Shown: piece by piece, positions 9,062 through 18,585 of the stretch | Numbering within the stretch: position 1 is the stretch's first letter | How the letters are laid out: every line of letters begins with the position of its first letter | Assembly (NCBI GenBank): GCA_947498845.1 | Contig: CANMLX010000014.1 | Span: forward strand, 1 to 64,000 | From: an uncultured Flavobacteriaceae bacterium | GTDB taxonomy: Bacteria > Bacteroidota > Bacteroidia > Flavobacteriales > Flavobacteriaceae | Length of the DNA stretch: 64,000 bases | Direction: 5' to 3' | The notes under the pieces: model-generated | What the model was told of the DNA's origin: nothing | Database searches by the model: none | What the model saw: only the letters and a program-made list of their open reading frames with translations | Translations under genes and position numbers: made by a program

Positions 9062-9187
9062 AATATATTTTTAGTTAGTTATTTTTTTAATGTTTTACAA
9101 CAACTAAACATATGCACTTTGACATAATTTAGCTTTTGAGATTAATTTTTAATTATAGAAACATATAAATATAGCCTATATATCGAA

Positions 9188-10138
9188 TTACAGCTTTAAA
9201 ATCTTTTCTTTTTGGGTTTTAAAAGGCTTTATCTTTGGTAATTCAGTAATCGCTAAATTGATATATTTCAAGGCGTCGTCTTTATTTTTTTGATGCATAA
9301 ATATTTGAGCTAACCTATAATGCGCCCAGGCTTTGGGTACGCCATCTTCAGCAGAATAATTTTCAATATATGTGAGTAAACACTGGGTGCCTTTTTGTAG
9401 CTCTATATTGTACTCTGCCGCTACTTTACCTATTTGATAATGCAATGCATTACGTTGGTGTTTTTTTTGCGCTGCCTCAATATTAGCTATGGCTTTTTGG
9501 GGTTGATCTTCTTTTTCATACAACGCTGTTAATTTCCCAAAACAGGTTAAAGAGCCGCCCTCGTTAATAGCCATTTTATAATATTTCTCTGCTAACTCTG
9601 GTTCATCATCGTATTCATAAACATACCCTTTTGCCAAATAGCCATCTACTTTAGACAAATCTTCTAACTCTTGCGCATACTTTAACGATTTGTTTTTACT
9701 CCCTCCAAAAATACCAGGTAGCTGCATATACAACTCTACCAATGCCCAACGTGCAGGAATGTGATTTTTGTCCAACGCTGCTGCCTTTGTAAAAGAGGCT
9801 TTTATATCGCCTATTAAGCCAATCGCTTTTAATTTGTTTTCTAAAGCTTTCATCCCTAAAGCACCACCATATTTGTAATGATAATTGGCACTCTTAGCAT
9901 CTTTTTCTACTAATGTTTTATATGATGTTATGGCCTTATCCCATTGTTTTTGATGCCCGTAAGTATCACCCAATAGTTCTATAGCTTCTGCATTATTAGG
10001 CGAAGTCTTAAGATATTCTACAATGATAGTTTCTGCTTTTTTAAATGCTTTTTTCTTAAAAAGAATGGGAATTTCATCTAATGCTTCTTGTGAAAACGAT
10101 AAAAAAGGGAGTAAAATAAATAGAAGTAGGTATTTCAT
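9188..10138 (-). CDS. Exported TPR-repeat protein
   Basis: This 316-residue protein has a 16-residue signal peptide (MKYLLLFILLPFLSFSQ). Tetratricopeptide-like helix pairs fill most of it: residues 20-85 (AEAIELLGDTYGHQKQWDKA), 85-150, 165-200, 200-235 and 260-305 (AWAHYRLAQIFMHQKNKDDA). Such periplasmic TPR proteins usually act as scaffolds; no partner is indicated here. It is divergent from the alpha-2-macroglobulin gene, and a TPR-like region also begins that protein, but no functional link can be shown. Confidence 0.82.
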   Translation of the reverse strand: MKYLLLFILLPFLSFSQEALDEIPILFKKKAFKKAETIIVEYLKTSPNNAEAIELLGDTYGHQKQWDKAITSYKTLVEKDAKSANYHYKYGGALGMKALENKLKAIGLIGDIKASFTKAAALDKNHIPARWALVELYMQLPGIFGGSKNKSLKYAQELEDLSKVDGYLAKGYVYEYDDEPELAEKYYKMAINEGGSLTCFGKLTALYEKEDQPQKAIANIEAAQKKHQRNALHYQIGKVAAEYNIELQKGTQCLLTYIENYSAEDGVPKAWAHYRLAQIFMHQKNKDDALKYINLAITELPKIKPFKTQKEKILKL

Positions 10139-10339
10139 AAATATTAGGTCGAAACCGTAAATATAAGCTTTCTTTCAAACTGTTCTTTTTAACACCTTAA
10201 ACCTTTAAGATTTCTATAACACTGTTTTTGTTTCACTTACTTTTAAAATGATTAACTTCACTCACCCAACGCTACCAATCACTAATTTAGTATCTTTTGG
10301 CATGGTTTTTAATCTATTTTTAGGACAAAATTTTAAGTA

Positions 10340-13300
10340 ATGCAACGTACTCTATTTATACTAATGCTCATATTGTTTTCAAATTTTAGCGGTGCCCAAA
10401 GTAACAACTACGACGATTCGTGGAAAAAAGTTGAACAATTGGAAAAAGAGGGGTTAACAAAATCTGCTTTAGAAATTGTTGAAACCATTGCTTCTAAAGC
10501 TTCTAAAGACAAAAACGACCCTCAACTTATTAAAACGACACTTTTTAAAAGCAAATATGCGTTGATTTTAGAAGAAGACGCACAGTTAAAAATAATTAAC
10601 GATTTTAAACAGTATATTTCTAAAAGCAACTTCCCAACAAAAAATGTCCTGGAAAACACTCTGGCTAACTTGTATTGGCAATACTTTCAGCAAAATAGAT
10701 GGAAATTTTACAACCGTACTAAAACTTCAGAAAAAGTAAATACCGAAGATTTTAGAACCTGGGATTTAGAAACCTTATTCAAAGAAGTACATCTATATTT
10801 CCAGTCGTCCATAGAAAATGGGCTTATGCTTCAATTAGAACCTCTGGAAAAGTACAATGCTATTCTCTCCTTACAAAAAAACTCTAAAACCTACAGGCCT
10901 ACACTTTTTGATTTTTTAAACCATAATGCGCTGGAATTTTATAAGACTAACGAAACACATATCACAAAGCCAGCGTATAAATTTGAGATTGACAACCCCG
11001 ATTTTATTACTGATGCAAAAACATTTTCAAAACTAAATATCACATCAAAAGACACCACTTCCTTACAATTAAATGCTTTAAAAACTTATCAGGAATTAAT
11101 AAAATTTCATTTAAACGATAAAACCCCTGAAGCACTAGCCAATGTTAATATAGAACGTTTAAAATTTGTACAGCAACACGCTACTTTTAGTGATAAAGCA
11201 AACCTGTTAATTGCAGCTTTAAAAACCGAGAGTGTCCGATTAAAAAGCCATGAGGTTTCTGGATTATATAATTTTGAAATAGCATCGGCTTATAAAGCAC
11301 AAGGTGATACCTATACTCCAAAAACTAAAGAAGAACACCATTGGAAAATTAAAGAAGCGCTGGAGATTTGTAATAGCGTTATCGAGAAATACCCAGATAC
11401 AAATGGTGCCCAAAAATGTATTACTTTAAAGACTCAAATAAAACAAGCTTCATTACAAATTGTTACAGAGTCCTTTTTACCAATACAGCAAGACGCGCGT
11501 ATTTTAGTTACTTACAAAAATTTGGATGTTCTTCGACTTAAAGCCTATAGACTAAGTCACCAGCAACTAAAACAATTTTCGAAAACCTACAGACAAAACG
11601 AACAATGGGCATTTATACAAAAACTAGACCCACATACAACATGGGAAAGTAAACTAAAAAACGAAAACGATTATCAAACGCATAGTACAGAAGTTTTAGT
11701 TCCCAAATTAAATAACGGGATATACTTAATAGTAGCTACTACTAAAGAAAACAGCTCAAAAACCTTTGCTTTTGCACCTATACAGGTAACAAATATGGCT
11801 TTGGTAGATACTGAAACACCTAAAGACAAAATCTTCCAAATTATTGATAGAAACCATGGCGTACCAATAGCTAATGTAAAGGTAGAACTTACTTATTCCG
11901 AAAGAAATCATCGTACTCCAAAAACCAAAGTGTACACCACAAATACCTTAGGCGAAATAAAAATACCTAAGGACAACTCCTGGCGCAATAATGTAACGCT
12001 TAAAGTAATGAGTAGTAATGATACGGCTTATTTTGGCGATTTTTATATTAATAGGTTTTATAAACCACATGAAGAAAAACCCCAATACAATGCGTTTATA
12101 TTTACAGATAGAAGCATTTACAGACCTACACAAACAGTATATTTTAAAGCCATTGCTATAAAAAGATTTAATAATAAATCTGAAGTTCTTGATAACACAT
12201 CTGTTTCGGTAATGCTTTTTAATGCTAATGGAGAAAAAGTAAAAACGCATAAATTAAACACTAATGCGTTTGGCTCTGTTTCTGGAGAATTTATATTACC
12301 AAACAATGGCCTTAACGGGCAATACCGCATTGATTTACACTCCGATAAATTTTCGTTTAGAAGCAGTCATTATTTTTCTGTTGAAGAATACAAACGTCCT
12401 AAATTCGAAACTAAATTTAAACCTGTTACTAAAACATTTAAAGTCAATGATAATATAAGCGTAAAAGGAACGGCTATAGCTTATGCTGGTAGTAATATTA
12501 CAGATGCTAAAGTGGTATACCGCGTTCATAGAAAAGTACAATATCCACGTTGGTGCTATTGGTATTATCCTAACTTTAATAGTGAACCACAAGAAATTAC
12601 ACATGGCGAAAGCATCACAAACAATAAAGGTGAGTTTGAAATTACCTTTAAAGCGTTACCAGACCAAAGTGTAGATAAAAGCAACTTACCTATTTTCAAC
12701 TATGAAATCACTGCCGATGTTACCGATATTAATGGTGAAACCCGAAGTGCCACCACCATTGTTAATGTAGGCTATCATGCTTTGGTTGCCAATTTAGATG
12801 TTGCACCGTTTCTAGATAAAACAAAAAAAGATCATACTTTAAGTATCAATACCAAAAACTTAAACGGCGAGTTTGTACCAGCCAAAGGCACTATTAAAAT
12901 CTATAAACTTAAAGCACCAAATGCTGTTTTAAGACAACGCCCATGGACTGCACCAGATTATCAGGATATTGATGAAAACACGTTTAAAAAGCTGTTTCCG
13001 CATGATGCTTATACCAATGAAGATAACCCTAATAACTGGAAAAAAGGCGACTTAGTTTTAGAAAAAACATTCGATACTAAAACGTCTAAAACACTAAAAC
13101 TTAGTAAAATTAAAAATTGGACATCAGGTCAATACTTGATGCTTCTGGAAAGTAAAGACAAATTTGGACAATTTGTAAAAGACGAAACAAAAACCATCCT
13201 GTTTAGTAAAGACGATAAAACCATTGCCGACAACCAGTTATTTAGTGTCACTACAGACAAAACAGAATACGCTATTGGAGATACCGCCTATATTACGTTT

Positions 13301-16300
13301 GCTTCAGCAGCTAAAAACATAGCGGTTACTATAGCGGTAGAAAAAGATGAAACTAGTATTAAAACCGAAGTTATTACCCTTAATAACAACAAAAAAACAA
13401 TTAGTGTTCCCGTAACAGCTGAAGATTTAGGAGGTTTTGTAGTACATTATAGCTTAGCAGCATTTAATAGTTTTACATCTGGAAGTCAGTCTATCAACGT
13501 GCCTTATCCTAAAACCGATTTAGATATTGAAACACTTACGTTTAGAGATAAATTACAACCTGGAACCGACGAAACATGGCAGTTTAAAATTAAAGGGCCA
13601 AAGGGAGATAAAGTAAGCGCAGAGTTATTGGCCAGTATGTACGATGCCTCATTAGATCAATTTAAAGCACATTACTGGGATTTTAACCCCATTTATAATC
13701 CAATCTATAACGCAGTTAGAAGCTACAACCATAACCAAAGTTTTGGAACGGAGAATTTTAGAGTGCATTTGGATAGGATTAGAACCCATTATTCGCATCA
13801 AGCCTATGACCAATTAAACTGGTTTGGGTTTTATTTTGGTAACAAATTTTTTCGTCGAAGAACTTATAATAGATCTGCTGTAAAAAGTGCTAACTATGAT
13901 AATAGACCATTCGATTCTGCTGGAGCATTATTGCTTGAACATAAAAAAGAATTAGAACTTAACAGTGAGGAACAATTAAATGCAGAAGAAGATGCATCTT
14001 ACCTTAGAGGAGACGTATACAATAAACAAACGAATTTTAGAGATGGTGATAAAGAATCATCTAGATCATTTGATACTTTTGGAGAAAAAGATATAAGAAA
14101 TAATAATTCAAAAAAAGAACAACCCAACTTCGACAACATTACCATTCGTAAAAACCTTCAGGAAACGGCATTTTTCTTTCCGCAGTTAAGTACCGATGAC
14201 AAAGGCCATGTAAACTTTAGTTTCACCACACCAGAGGCGTTAACCCAATGGAAATTACAATTGTTAGCGCATACCAAATCTTTAGAAAGCGTGACTAAAA
14301 TCTTAACCACAGTCACACAAAAAGAACTCATGGTAATCCCCAACGCGCCACGTTTTTTACGAGAAGGCGATCAAATTACCATAAGCACAAAAATTGCCAA
14401 CTTGAGTGACCAAGCATTATCAGGACAAGCAAAACTCATCCTAACCGATGCCATTTCTGGAAAAGACATTACCACAGACTTGCTCCGCAAACTAGCTAGT
14501 TCTCCCCCCCAGGGGGAGCTAGAGGGGGCTTCCTTCACCGTCTCCCCAAAAGGCAACACCAATGTCTCATGGCAATTATCTATCCCAGACACCGTACAGG
14601 CTGTACAATACAAAATACTAGCCACCACAGGAGATTTTAGTGATGGCGAACAAAACGCATTACCCGTATTATCCAACCGTATGCTGGTCACCGAAACCTT
14701 ACCTATGTGGATAAAAAGTAATGCCACCAAAACCTTTACCTTGGATAAGTTAAAGACAAATACTTCATCGTCTTTAAAACACCACAAGCTTACCTTGGAG
14801 ATGACCTCCAACCCAGCGTGGTATGCTGTACAAGCACTTCCCTATTTAATGGAATACCCACATGAGTGTAATGAGCAAATATTTTCCAGATACTATGCCA
14901 ATGCTTTAGCAAGCCATATTGCGAATTCTAATCCAAGAATTCAAGAGGTATTTAACCAATGGGCATCTCAAGATGCACTTATGTCTAACCTTGAAAAGAA
15001 TGAAGAATTAAAATCTATTTTAATACAAGAAACACCTTGGCTTCGTGATGCGCAAAGCGAAACCGAACAGAAAAAACGCATCGCCTTATTATTCAATTTA
15101 AATAAAATGAATAATGAGTTACAATCTGCCATTAACAAATTAAAGGCAAACCAAATGGGGTCTGGTGCCTGGTCTTGGTTTAGAGGCGGCTATGAAAACC
15201 GCTTTATAACACAACACATTATAACTGGTTTTGGGCATCTTTCAAAACTTGGTGTCACATCGAGCGCAGTCGAGATGTCTATGATCAAAAAAGCCATCAA
15301 CTACCTTGATGCGCAATTTGTAAAAGAATACAAAGACATCAGAAAATACAATGCCAATGTCGATTTAAGTAAAGACCACTTAAGTTATTCGCAATTGCAT
15401 TATTTATACATGCGCAGTTTTTATCCAGAACTTAAAACCTCAAAGCAAGTTCAGGATATTATTAACTACTACCAAACGCAAATTAAAACGTATTGGCTAA
15501 GCCGTTCATTATACGCCAAAGGGCTTATGGTTTTGATATCGCATAGAGCTAATGATACCCAAACTGCTACTAAAATTTTAAAATCCTTAAAAGAAAATAG
15601 TATCACTTCGGAAGAATTAGGGATGTACTGGAAAGCAAATACCAAGTCCTGGTATTGGTACCAAGCCCCTATTGAAACGCAAGCACTTTTAATAGAAGCT
15701 TTTTCTGAAGCTGGTAATAGTATTCAGAATGAAACAAAACACCTAGAAACTATTGATAATCTAAAAATATGGTTGCTTAAAAACAAGCAAACTAATCGTT
15801 GGAAAACAACCAAAGCTACTTCAGATGCTGTTTATGCGTTATTACTACAAGGCAGCGATTGGCTTTCTGTAACAGATATGGTAGATGTGGTGATTGGCAA
15901 ACAAAAGATTACGCCTTCAAAATTAGAAAACGTAAAAGTGGAAGCTGGTACTGGTTATTATAAAACGTCATGGTCTTCTTCTGAAATTAAACCAGAAATG
16001 GGAGACGTAAAACTCACCAAAAAGGGAGATGGTATTGCCTGGGGTGGCTTATACTGGCAATATTTTGAAGATTTAGATAAAATTTCATCGGCAGAAACGC
16101 CACTTCAATTAAAGAAAAAACTATTCTTGAAAAAGAATACCGATACAGGTGAAGAAATTACAGAAATCACAAACAATACAAAGCTAAAAGTTGGTGATTT
16201 AGTAAAAGTACGTATAGAATTAAAAAGTGACAGAGCTATGGAATTTGTACATATGAAAGATATGCGTGCCGCAGGCTTAGAACCTACAAACGTAATTTCC

Positions 16301-16519
16301 ACATACAAATGGCAAGATGGCTTAGGCTATTACGAAAGTACCAAAGACGCCTCCACAAACTTCTTTTTTGATTACTTACCAAAAGGAGTTTATGTATTTG
16401 AATACGACCTAAGAGTAAACAACGCTGGCAACATGAGTAATGGTATTACTACCATACAAAGTATGTATGCGCCTGAGTTTAGCAGCCATAGTGAGGGTGT
16501 GAGAATTAAAATTGAATAA
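10340..16519 (+). CDS. Bacterial alpha-2-macroglobulin family protein with thioester motif
   Basis: This very large exported protein (2059 residues) has a signal peptide ending FSGAQS at about residue 20. The N-terminal 390 residues are helical and TPR-like. Macroglobulin domains follow, with RSIYRPTQTVYFKAIAI (MG2) near 590. The bait/A2M core begins with FFFPQLSTDDKGHVNFSFTT near 1277. YPHECNEQIFSRYYAN carries the thioester pair C1510 and Q1513, and an alpha-alpha toroid and receptor-like domain complete the chain. Bacterial A2Ms trap invading proteases in the periplasm or on the surface. Most have fewer than 2000 residues. Two short palindromic repeats are translated within it (near residues 1386-1399 and 1639-1647). 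No penicillin-binding pbpC gene, the usual enterobacterial partner, is nearby. Confidence 0.9.
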   Translation: MQRTLFILMLILFSNFSGAQSNNYDDSWKKVEQLEKEGLTKSALEIVETIASKASKDKNDPQLIKTTLFKSKYALILEEDAQLKIINDFKQYISKSNFPTKNVLENTLANLYWQYFQQNRWKFYNRTKTSEKVNTEDFRTWDLETLFKEVHLYFQSSIENGLMLQLEPLEKYNAILSLQKNSKTYRPTLFDFLNHNALEFYKTNETHITKPAYKFEIDNPDFITDAKTFSKLNITSKDTTSLQLNALKTYQELIKFHLNDKTPEALANVNIERLKFVQQHATFSDKANLLIAALKTESVRLKSHEVSGLYNFEIASAYKAQGDTYTPKTKEEHHWKIKEALEICNSVIEKYPDTNGAQKCITLKTQIKQASLQIVTESFLPIQQDARILVTYKNLDVLRLKAYRLSHQQLKQFSKTYRQNEQWAFIQKLDPHTTWESKLKNENDYQTHSTEVLVPKLNNGIYLIVATTKENSSKTFAFAPIQVTNMALVDTETPKDKIFQIIDRNHGVPIANVKVELTYSERNHRTPKTKVYTTNTLGEIKIPKDNSWRNNVTLKVMSSNDTAYFGDFYINRFYKPHEEKPQYNAFIFTDRSIYRPTQTVYFKAIAIKRFNNKSEVLDNTSVSVMLFNANGEKVKTHKLNTNAFGSVSGEFILPNNGLNGQYRIDLHSDKFSFRSSHYFSVEEYKRPKFETKFKPVTKTFKVNDNISVKGTAIAYAGSNITDAKVVYRVHRKVQYPRWCYWYYPNFNSEPQEITHGESITNNKGEFEITFKALPDQSVDKSNLPIFNYEITADVTDINGETRSATTIVNVGYHALVANLDVAPFLDKTKKDHTLSINTKNLNGEFVPAKGTIKIYKLKAPNAVLRQRPWTAPDYQDIDENTFKKLFPHDAYTNEDNPNNWKKGDLVLEKTFDTKTSKTLKLSKIKNWTSGQYLMLLESKDKFGQFVKDETKTILFSKDDKTIADNQLFSVTTDKTEYAIGDTAYITFASAAKNIAVTIAVEKDETSIKTEVITLNNNKKTISVPVTAEDLGGFVVHYSLAAFNSFTSGSQSINVPYPKTDLDIETLTFRDKLQPGTDETWQFKIKGPKGDKVSAELLASMYDASLDQFKAHYWDFNPIYNPIYNAVRSYNHNQSFGTENFRVHLDRIRTHYSHQAYDQLNWFGFYFGNKFFRRRTYNRSAVKSANYDNRPFDSAGALLLEHKKELELNSEEQLNAEEDASYLRGDVYNKQTNFRDGDKESSRSFDTFGEKDIRNNNSKKEQPNFDNITIRKNLQETAFFFPQLSTDDKGHVNFSFTTPEALTQWKLQLLAHTKSLESVTKILTTVTQKELMVIPNAPRFLREGDQITISTKIANLSDQALSGQAKLILTDAISGKDITTDLLRKLASSPPQGELEGASFTVSPKGNTNVSWQLSIPDTVQAVQYKILATTGDFSDGEQNALPVLSNRMLVTETLPMWIKSNATKTFTLDKLKTNTSSSLKHHKLTLEMTSNPAWYAVQALPYLMEYPHECNEQIFSRYYANALASHIANSNPRIQEVFNQWASQDALMSNLEKNEELKSILIQETPWLRDAQSETEQKKRIALLFNLNKMNNELQSAINKLKANQMGSGAWSWFRGGYENRFITQHIITGFGHLSKLGVTSSAVEMSMIKKAINYLDAQFVKEYKDIRKYNANVDLSKDHLSYSQLHYLYMRSFYPELKTSKQVQDIINYYQTQIKTYWLSRSLYAKGLMVLISHRANDTQTATKILKSLKENSITSEELGMYWKANTKSWYWYQAPIETQALLIEAFSEAGNSIQNETKHLETIDNLKIWLLKNKQTNRWKTTKATSDAVYALLLQGSDWLSVTDMVDVVIGKQKITPSKLENVKVEAGTGYYKTSWSSSEIKPEMGDVKLTKKGDGIAWGGLYWQYFEDLDKISSAETPLQLKKKLFLKKNTDTGEEITEITNNTKLKVGDLVKVRIELKSDRAMEFVHMKDMRAAGLEPTNVISTYKWQDGLGYYESTKDASTNFFFDYLPKGVYVFEYDLRVNNAGNMSNGITTIQSMYAPEFSSHSEGVRIKIE
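14496..14536. repeat. GC-rich palindromic repeat embedded in the A2M coding sequence
   Basis: A palindrome (CTCCCCCCC-A-GGGGGAG) with an adjoining AGAGGGGGCTTCC tail stands out as GC-rich in this AT-rich gene. It is translated as SSPPQGELEGAS. It has the look of palindromes scattered between genes in flavobacteria, here captured in frame. Confidence 0.65.
15254..15279. repeat. Second palindromic repeat embedded in the A2M coding sequence
   Basis: ACATC...GATGT arms enclose TCGA-GCGCAG-TCGA, translated as VTSSAVEMS. The word resembles the TCGACTGCGCTC repeat common between genes in this family of bacteria. It is in frame and does not disrupt the gene. Confidence 0.6.
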
Positions 16520-16544
16520 TCCTTAATGAGAAAACAGATAAATT

Positions 16545-17138
16545 CTAACGAACACCTCCAACTGTCCCATTATAATCCCCGTTATGTACACTATGCAAAT
16601 TTAGTACAGCATTAAAACCTCTGGAATTAGGCTGTAAGGATACTGCTGCACTATGTAATGCTATAGGCGCATTATTTATATGTATCGCTGTTATGGTATT
16701 ACTCTGTATTCTAGGATTACAATGGTAATGGAAATTATAGTCTTGTGGGTTAACTTCAATCATAGAAATTACCATAGTGTCTCCAGTATCTAAATTCAAT
16801 ATTAAGTCAAGCTCATGGTTTGGTAAGTAGTTAACACTGGCATCCAATACGTAATAATCAAATCGAGGACCGTTATTTTGATTCATAATCGTACCAAGGC
16901 TATGATCACAATCGCAAGGTCTTGGAGCAGGAACTCTTTCGGTTACTACTATTGGTGGTCTACGCCTAGGCTGTGGTACTCTTCTAGGTTGCGGCGCCCT
17001 ATTTATTACAACGACTTCTGGTAAACCTATCCTAATATCTATTTGACCACCAACGCTAACCTGCGCTTCCACATTATTAAAGGGCATTGTTATTAAAGCT
17101 AATACGATTATTAAAGAAAAAGAACATAACGGTTTCAT
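16545..17138 (-). CDS. Secreted protein of unknown function with proline/arginine-rich linker
   Basis: Unrecognised. The 197-residue product has a signal peptide ending NNVEAQ (about residue 25). A Pro/Arg-rich linker at 45-72 (PQPRRVPQPRRRPPIVV) leads to CDCDH, and a likely beta-sandwich follows (LDASVNYLPNHELDLILNLD; SRGFNAVLNLHSVHNGDYNG). Three cysteines are present (CDC and HCNP), so a metal site or disulfide is possible. It converges on the alpha-2-macroglobulin gene with a 25-bp gap and shows no visible terminator. Confidence 0.7.
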   Translation of the reverse strand: MKPLCSFSLIIVLALITMPFNNVEAQVSVGGQIDIRIGLPEVVVINRAPQPRRVPQPRRRPPIVVTERVPAPRPCDCDHSLGTIMNQNNGPRFDYYVLDASVNYLPNHELDLILNLDTGDTMVISMIEVNPQDYNFHYHCNPRIQSNTITAIHINNAPIALHSAAVSLQPNSRGFNAVLNLHSVHNGDYNGTVGGVR

Positions 17139-17236
17139 AATTGTAATCTATTGAGTTAGTATTCCGATTACAATCCAATAGTTATGCCAAAGTTTAAAAA
17201 AAATGTAGAAATTTTCGTCTTATTATTTAGAGCATA

Positions 17237-17551
17237 TTATGCGTCTCCTTCGGACATGTAATATAATTTTTTAAGACTTTTTTTAAGCAAGGTAAATCTA
17301 AACACCCCTATCACAAAAAAGAGACCACTAAATACCAACGATAAAATAGCTAGATATTTAAAATTTGGAAAGTCTTTTAATTGAAACATCCCAATACTCC
17401 CCAGAAGCAGATATAGTGAGGATCTAATATAAGATAACAATGTGCGTTCATTGGCCAAACGTGTACGTTCTATCGCCAAATAATCTCTTAAAATAACTTC
17501 TTTATCTGCTTTAAAATCATGATCAAAACGTAGTAATTTTATTTTTTTCAT
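17237..17551 (-). CDS. DUF202 (YidH-type) inner-membrane protein
   Basis: This 104-residue protein carries the DUF202 core RDYLAIERTRLANERTLLSYIRSSL (residues 24-48), which packs against the first membrane helix (about 43-61). A second helix runs from 67 to 88 (LAILSLVFSGLFFVIGVFRF). Family members are small two- or three-helix inner-membrane proteins of unknown role. It lies 38 bp downstream of queE on the same strand and may be co-transcribed with it, though a functional link is not obvious. Confidence 0.85.
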   Translation of the reverse strand: MKKIKLLRFDHDFKADKEVILRDYLAIERTRLANERTLLSYIRSSLYLLLGSIGMFQLKDFPNFKYLAILSLVFSGLFFVIGVFRFTLLKKSLKKLYYMSEGDA

Positions 17552-17589
17552 TTTAACAGGTATTTTAAAAAGCCAAAGTCTTTTTTCAT

Positions 17590-18219
17590 TTAAGGAATAT
17601 TCAAATACTTATGCGTTTGTAAAGACACTTTCCATTTTGGGTTAGCCATAACATAGTCTACAATAACTGGAACAACTTTATCGCGCTTACTCCATTCTGG
17701 TTGCAAATATAAGATACAATTTTCTCCAACCTTGGCGGCTTGTTCTTCAGCAAACCTTAAATCGTCTTTATTATAAACGATTACTTTTAATTCATTTGCT
17801 TTTTCGTAAACTTCCCGAGTAGGCAATTTCATCTTTTTAGGAGATAGGCAAATCCAATCCCAAGTTCCTGTTAATTTATAAGCCCCTGAAGTTTCAATAT
17901 GCACCTGTAAACCTTCCTTTTTTAACTGCGCTGTTAAAGGCGCCATATCCCAGGTTAAGGGCTCTCCTCCAGTAACTACTATTGTGTCGCTGTATTTTTT
18001 AGCGTTTTCTACAATTTTTTGGGTTTCGGTAGGCGGGTGCAAATCTGCATTCCAACTTTCCTTCACATCACACCAATGGCAACCAACATCACAACCACCT
18101 ATACGAACAAAATAAGCAGCAGTGCCTTTATAATACCCTTCACCTTGTATGGTGTAAAATTCTTCCATTAAAGGCAACATTTCACCCTTATCTACCAATT
18201 TTTGAATCTCCTCATTCAT
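17590..18219 (-). CDS. queE: 7-carboxy-7-deazaguanine synthase
   Basis: This radical-SAM enzyme turns 6-carboxytetrahydropterin into 7-carboxy-7-deazaguanine on the way to preQ0 and queuosine. With ATG at 18219 the protein has 210 residues. The cluster motif is C43-x3-C47-x2-C50 (CDVGCHWC), the QueE arrangement, preceded by EFYTIQGEGYYKGTAAYFVR. VVTGGEPL binds SAM, and SLQTHKYLNIP is the family's usual C-terminus. An open frame continues upstream to a GTG at 18297, but those 26 codons contain the promoter box TATCTTTG and read as non-coding, so the shorter start is preferred. Confidence 0.93.
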   Translation of the reverse strand: MNEEIQKLVDKGEMLPLMEEFYTIQGEGYYKGTAAYFVRIGGCDVGCHWCDVKESWNADLHPPTETQKIVENAKKYSDTIVVTGGEPLTWDMAPLTAQLKKEGLQVHIETSGAYKLTGTWDWICLSPKKMKLPTREVYEKANELKVIVYNKDDLRFAEEQAAKVGENCILYLQPEWSKRDKVVPVIVDYVMANPKWKVSLQTHKYLNIP

Positions 18220-18226
18220 AAGAGTG

Positions 18227-18234
18227 CAAAGATA
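18227..18234 (-). promoter_or_regulatory. -7 promoter box of queE (TATCTTTG)
   Basis: The minus strand reads TATCTTTG, a full match to the Bacteroidetes -7 consensus TAnnTTTG, with only 7 bp between it and the ATG at 18219. Transcription would start at or next to the start codon, giving a nearly leaderless mRNA. Confidence 0.7.
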
Positions 18235-18297
18235 GCTCTTTGTTTTTATTTGTTTGTGAAAGATAAAGACAAGATAGAAATTATCTAGACTTAACAC

Positions 18298-18585
18298 TAC
18301 TAAAAAAGAGCCATTATATACTTATTAAAAAAGTTTTAAAAAATATGTCTAAAACCAAAATTTTAAATTTGACATGCTACATTTTATATCCAGTCACAAA
18401 ATAATTTTCTTATGAGTTACAACTCATGTTTTGTAATTTTAATCATTCAAATGCGTGAGATTTATATTCTATTTGAAATATTATAAAACATAAATAAAGA
18501 ATTTACTATATTCATTATTAGTGACGCTTATTAAAATGTTTTCTATATAACATAAACTTTAAACTAACTAAAAACTACTAATCTA
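18298..18585. other. Divergent intergenic region queE / beta-helix gene
   Basis: No gene is visible. The region holds the palindrome listed at 18412-18427 and long AT-rich runs. The promoter of the beta-helix gene must lie here, but no clear -7 box was found. Confidence 0.5.
18412..18427. promoter_or_regulatory. Perfect palindrome ATGAGTT-AC-AACTCAT, candidate operator
   Basis: Seven-bp perfect arms with a 2-bp spacer stand 159 bp upstream of the beta-helix/CBM6 gene and 185 bp upstream of queE. Size and symmetry fit a dimeric regulator site. No second copy was noticed in the window. Confidence 0.4.

Noticed and set aside
14371-14811. 146-residue minus-strand ORF
   Set aside because: Lies wholly inside the alpha-2-macroglobulin gene in antisense; that gene has clear family motifs over the same bases.
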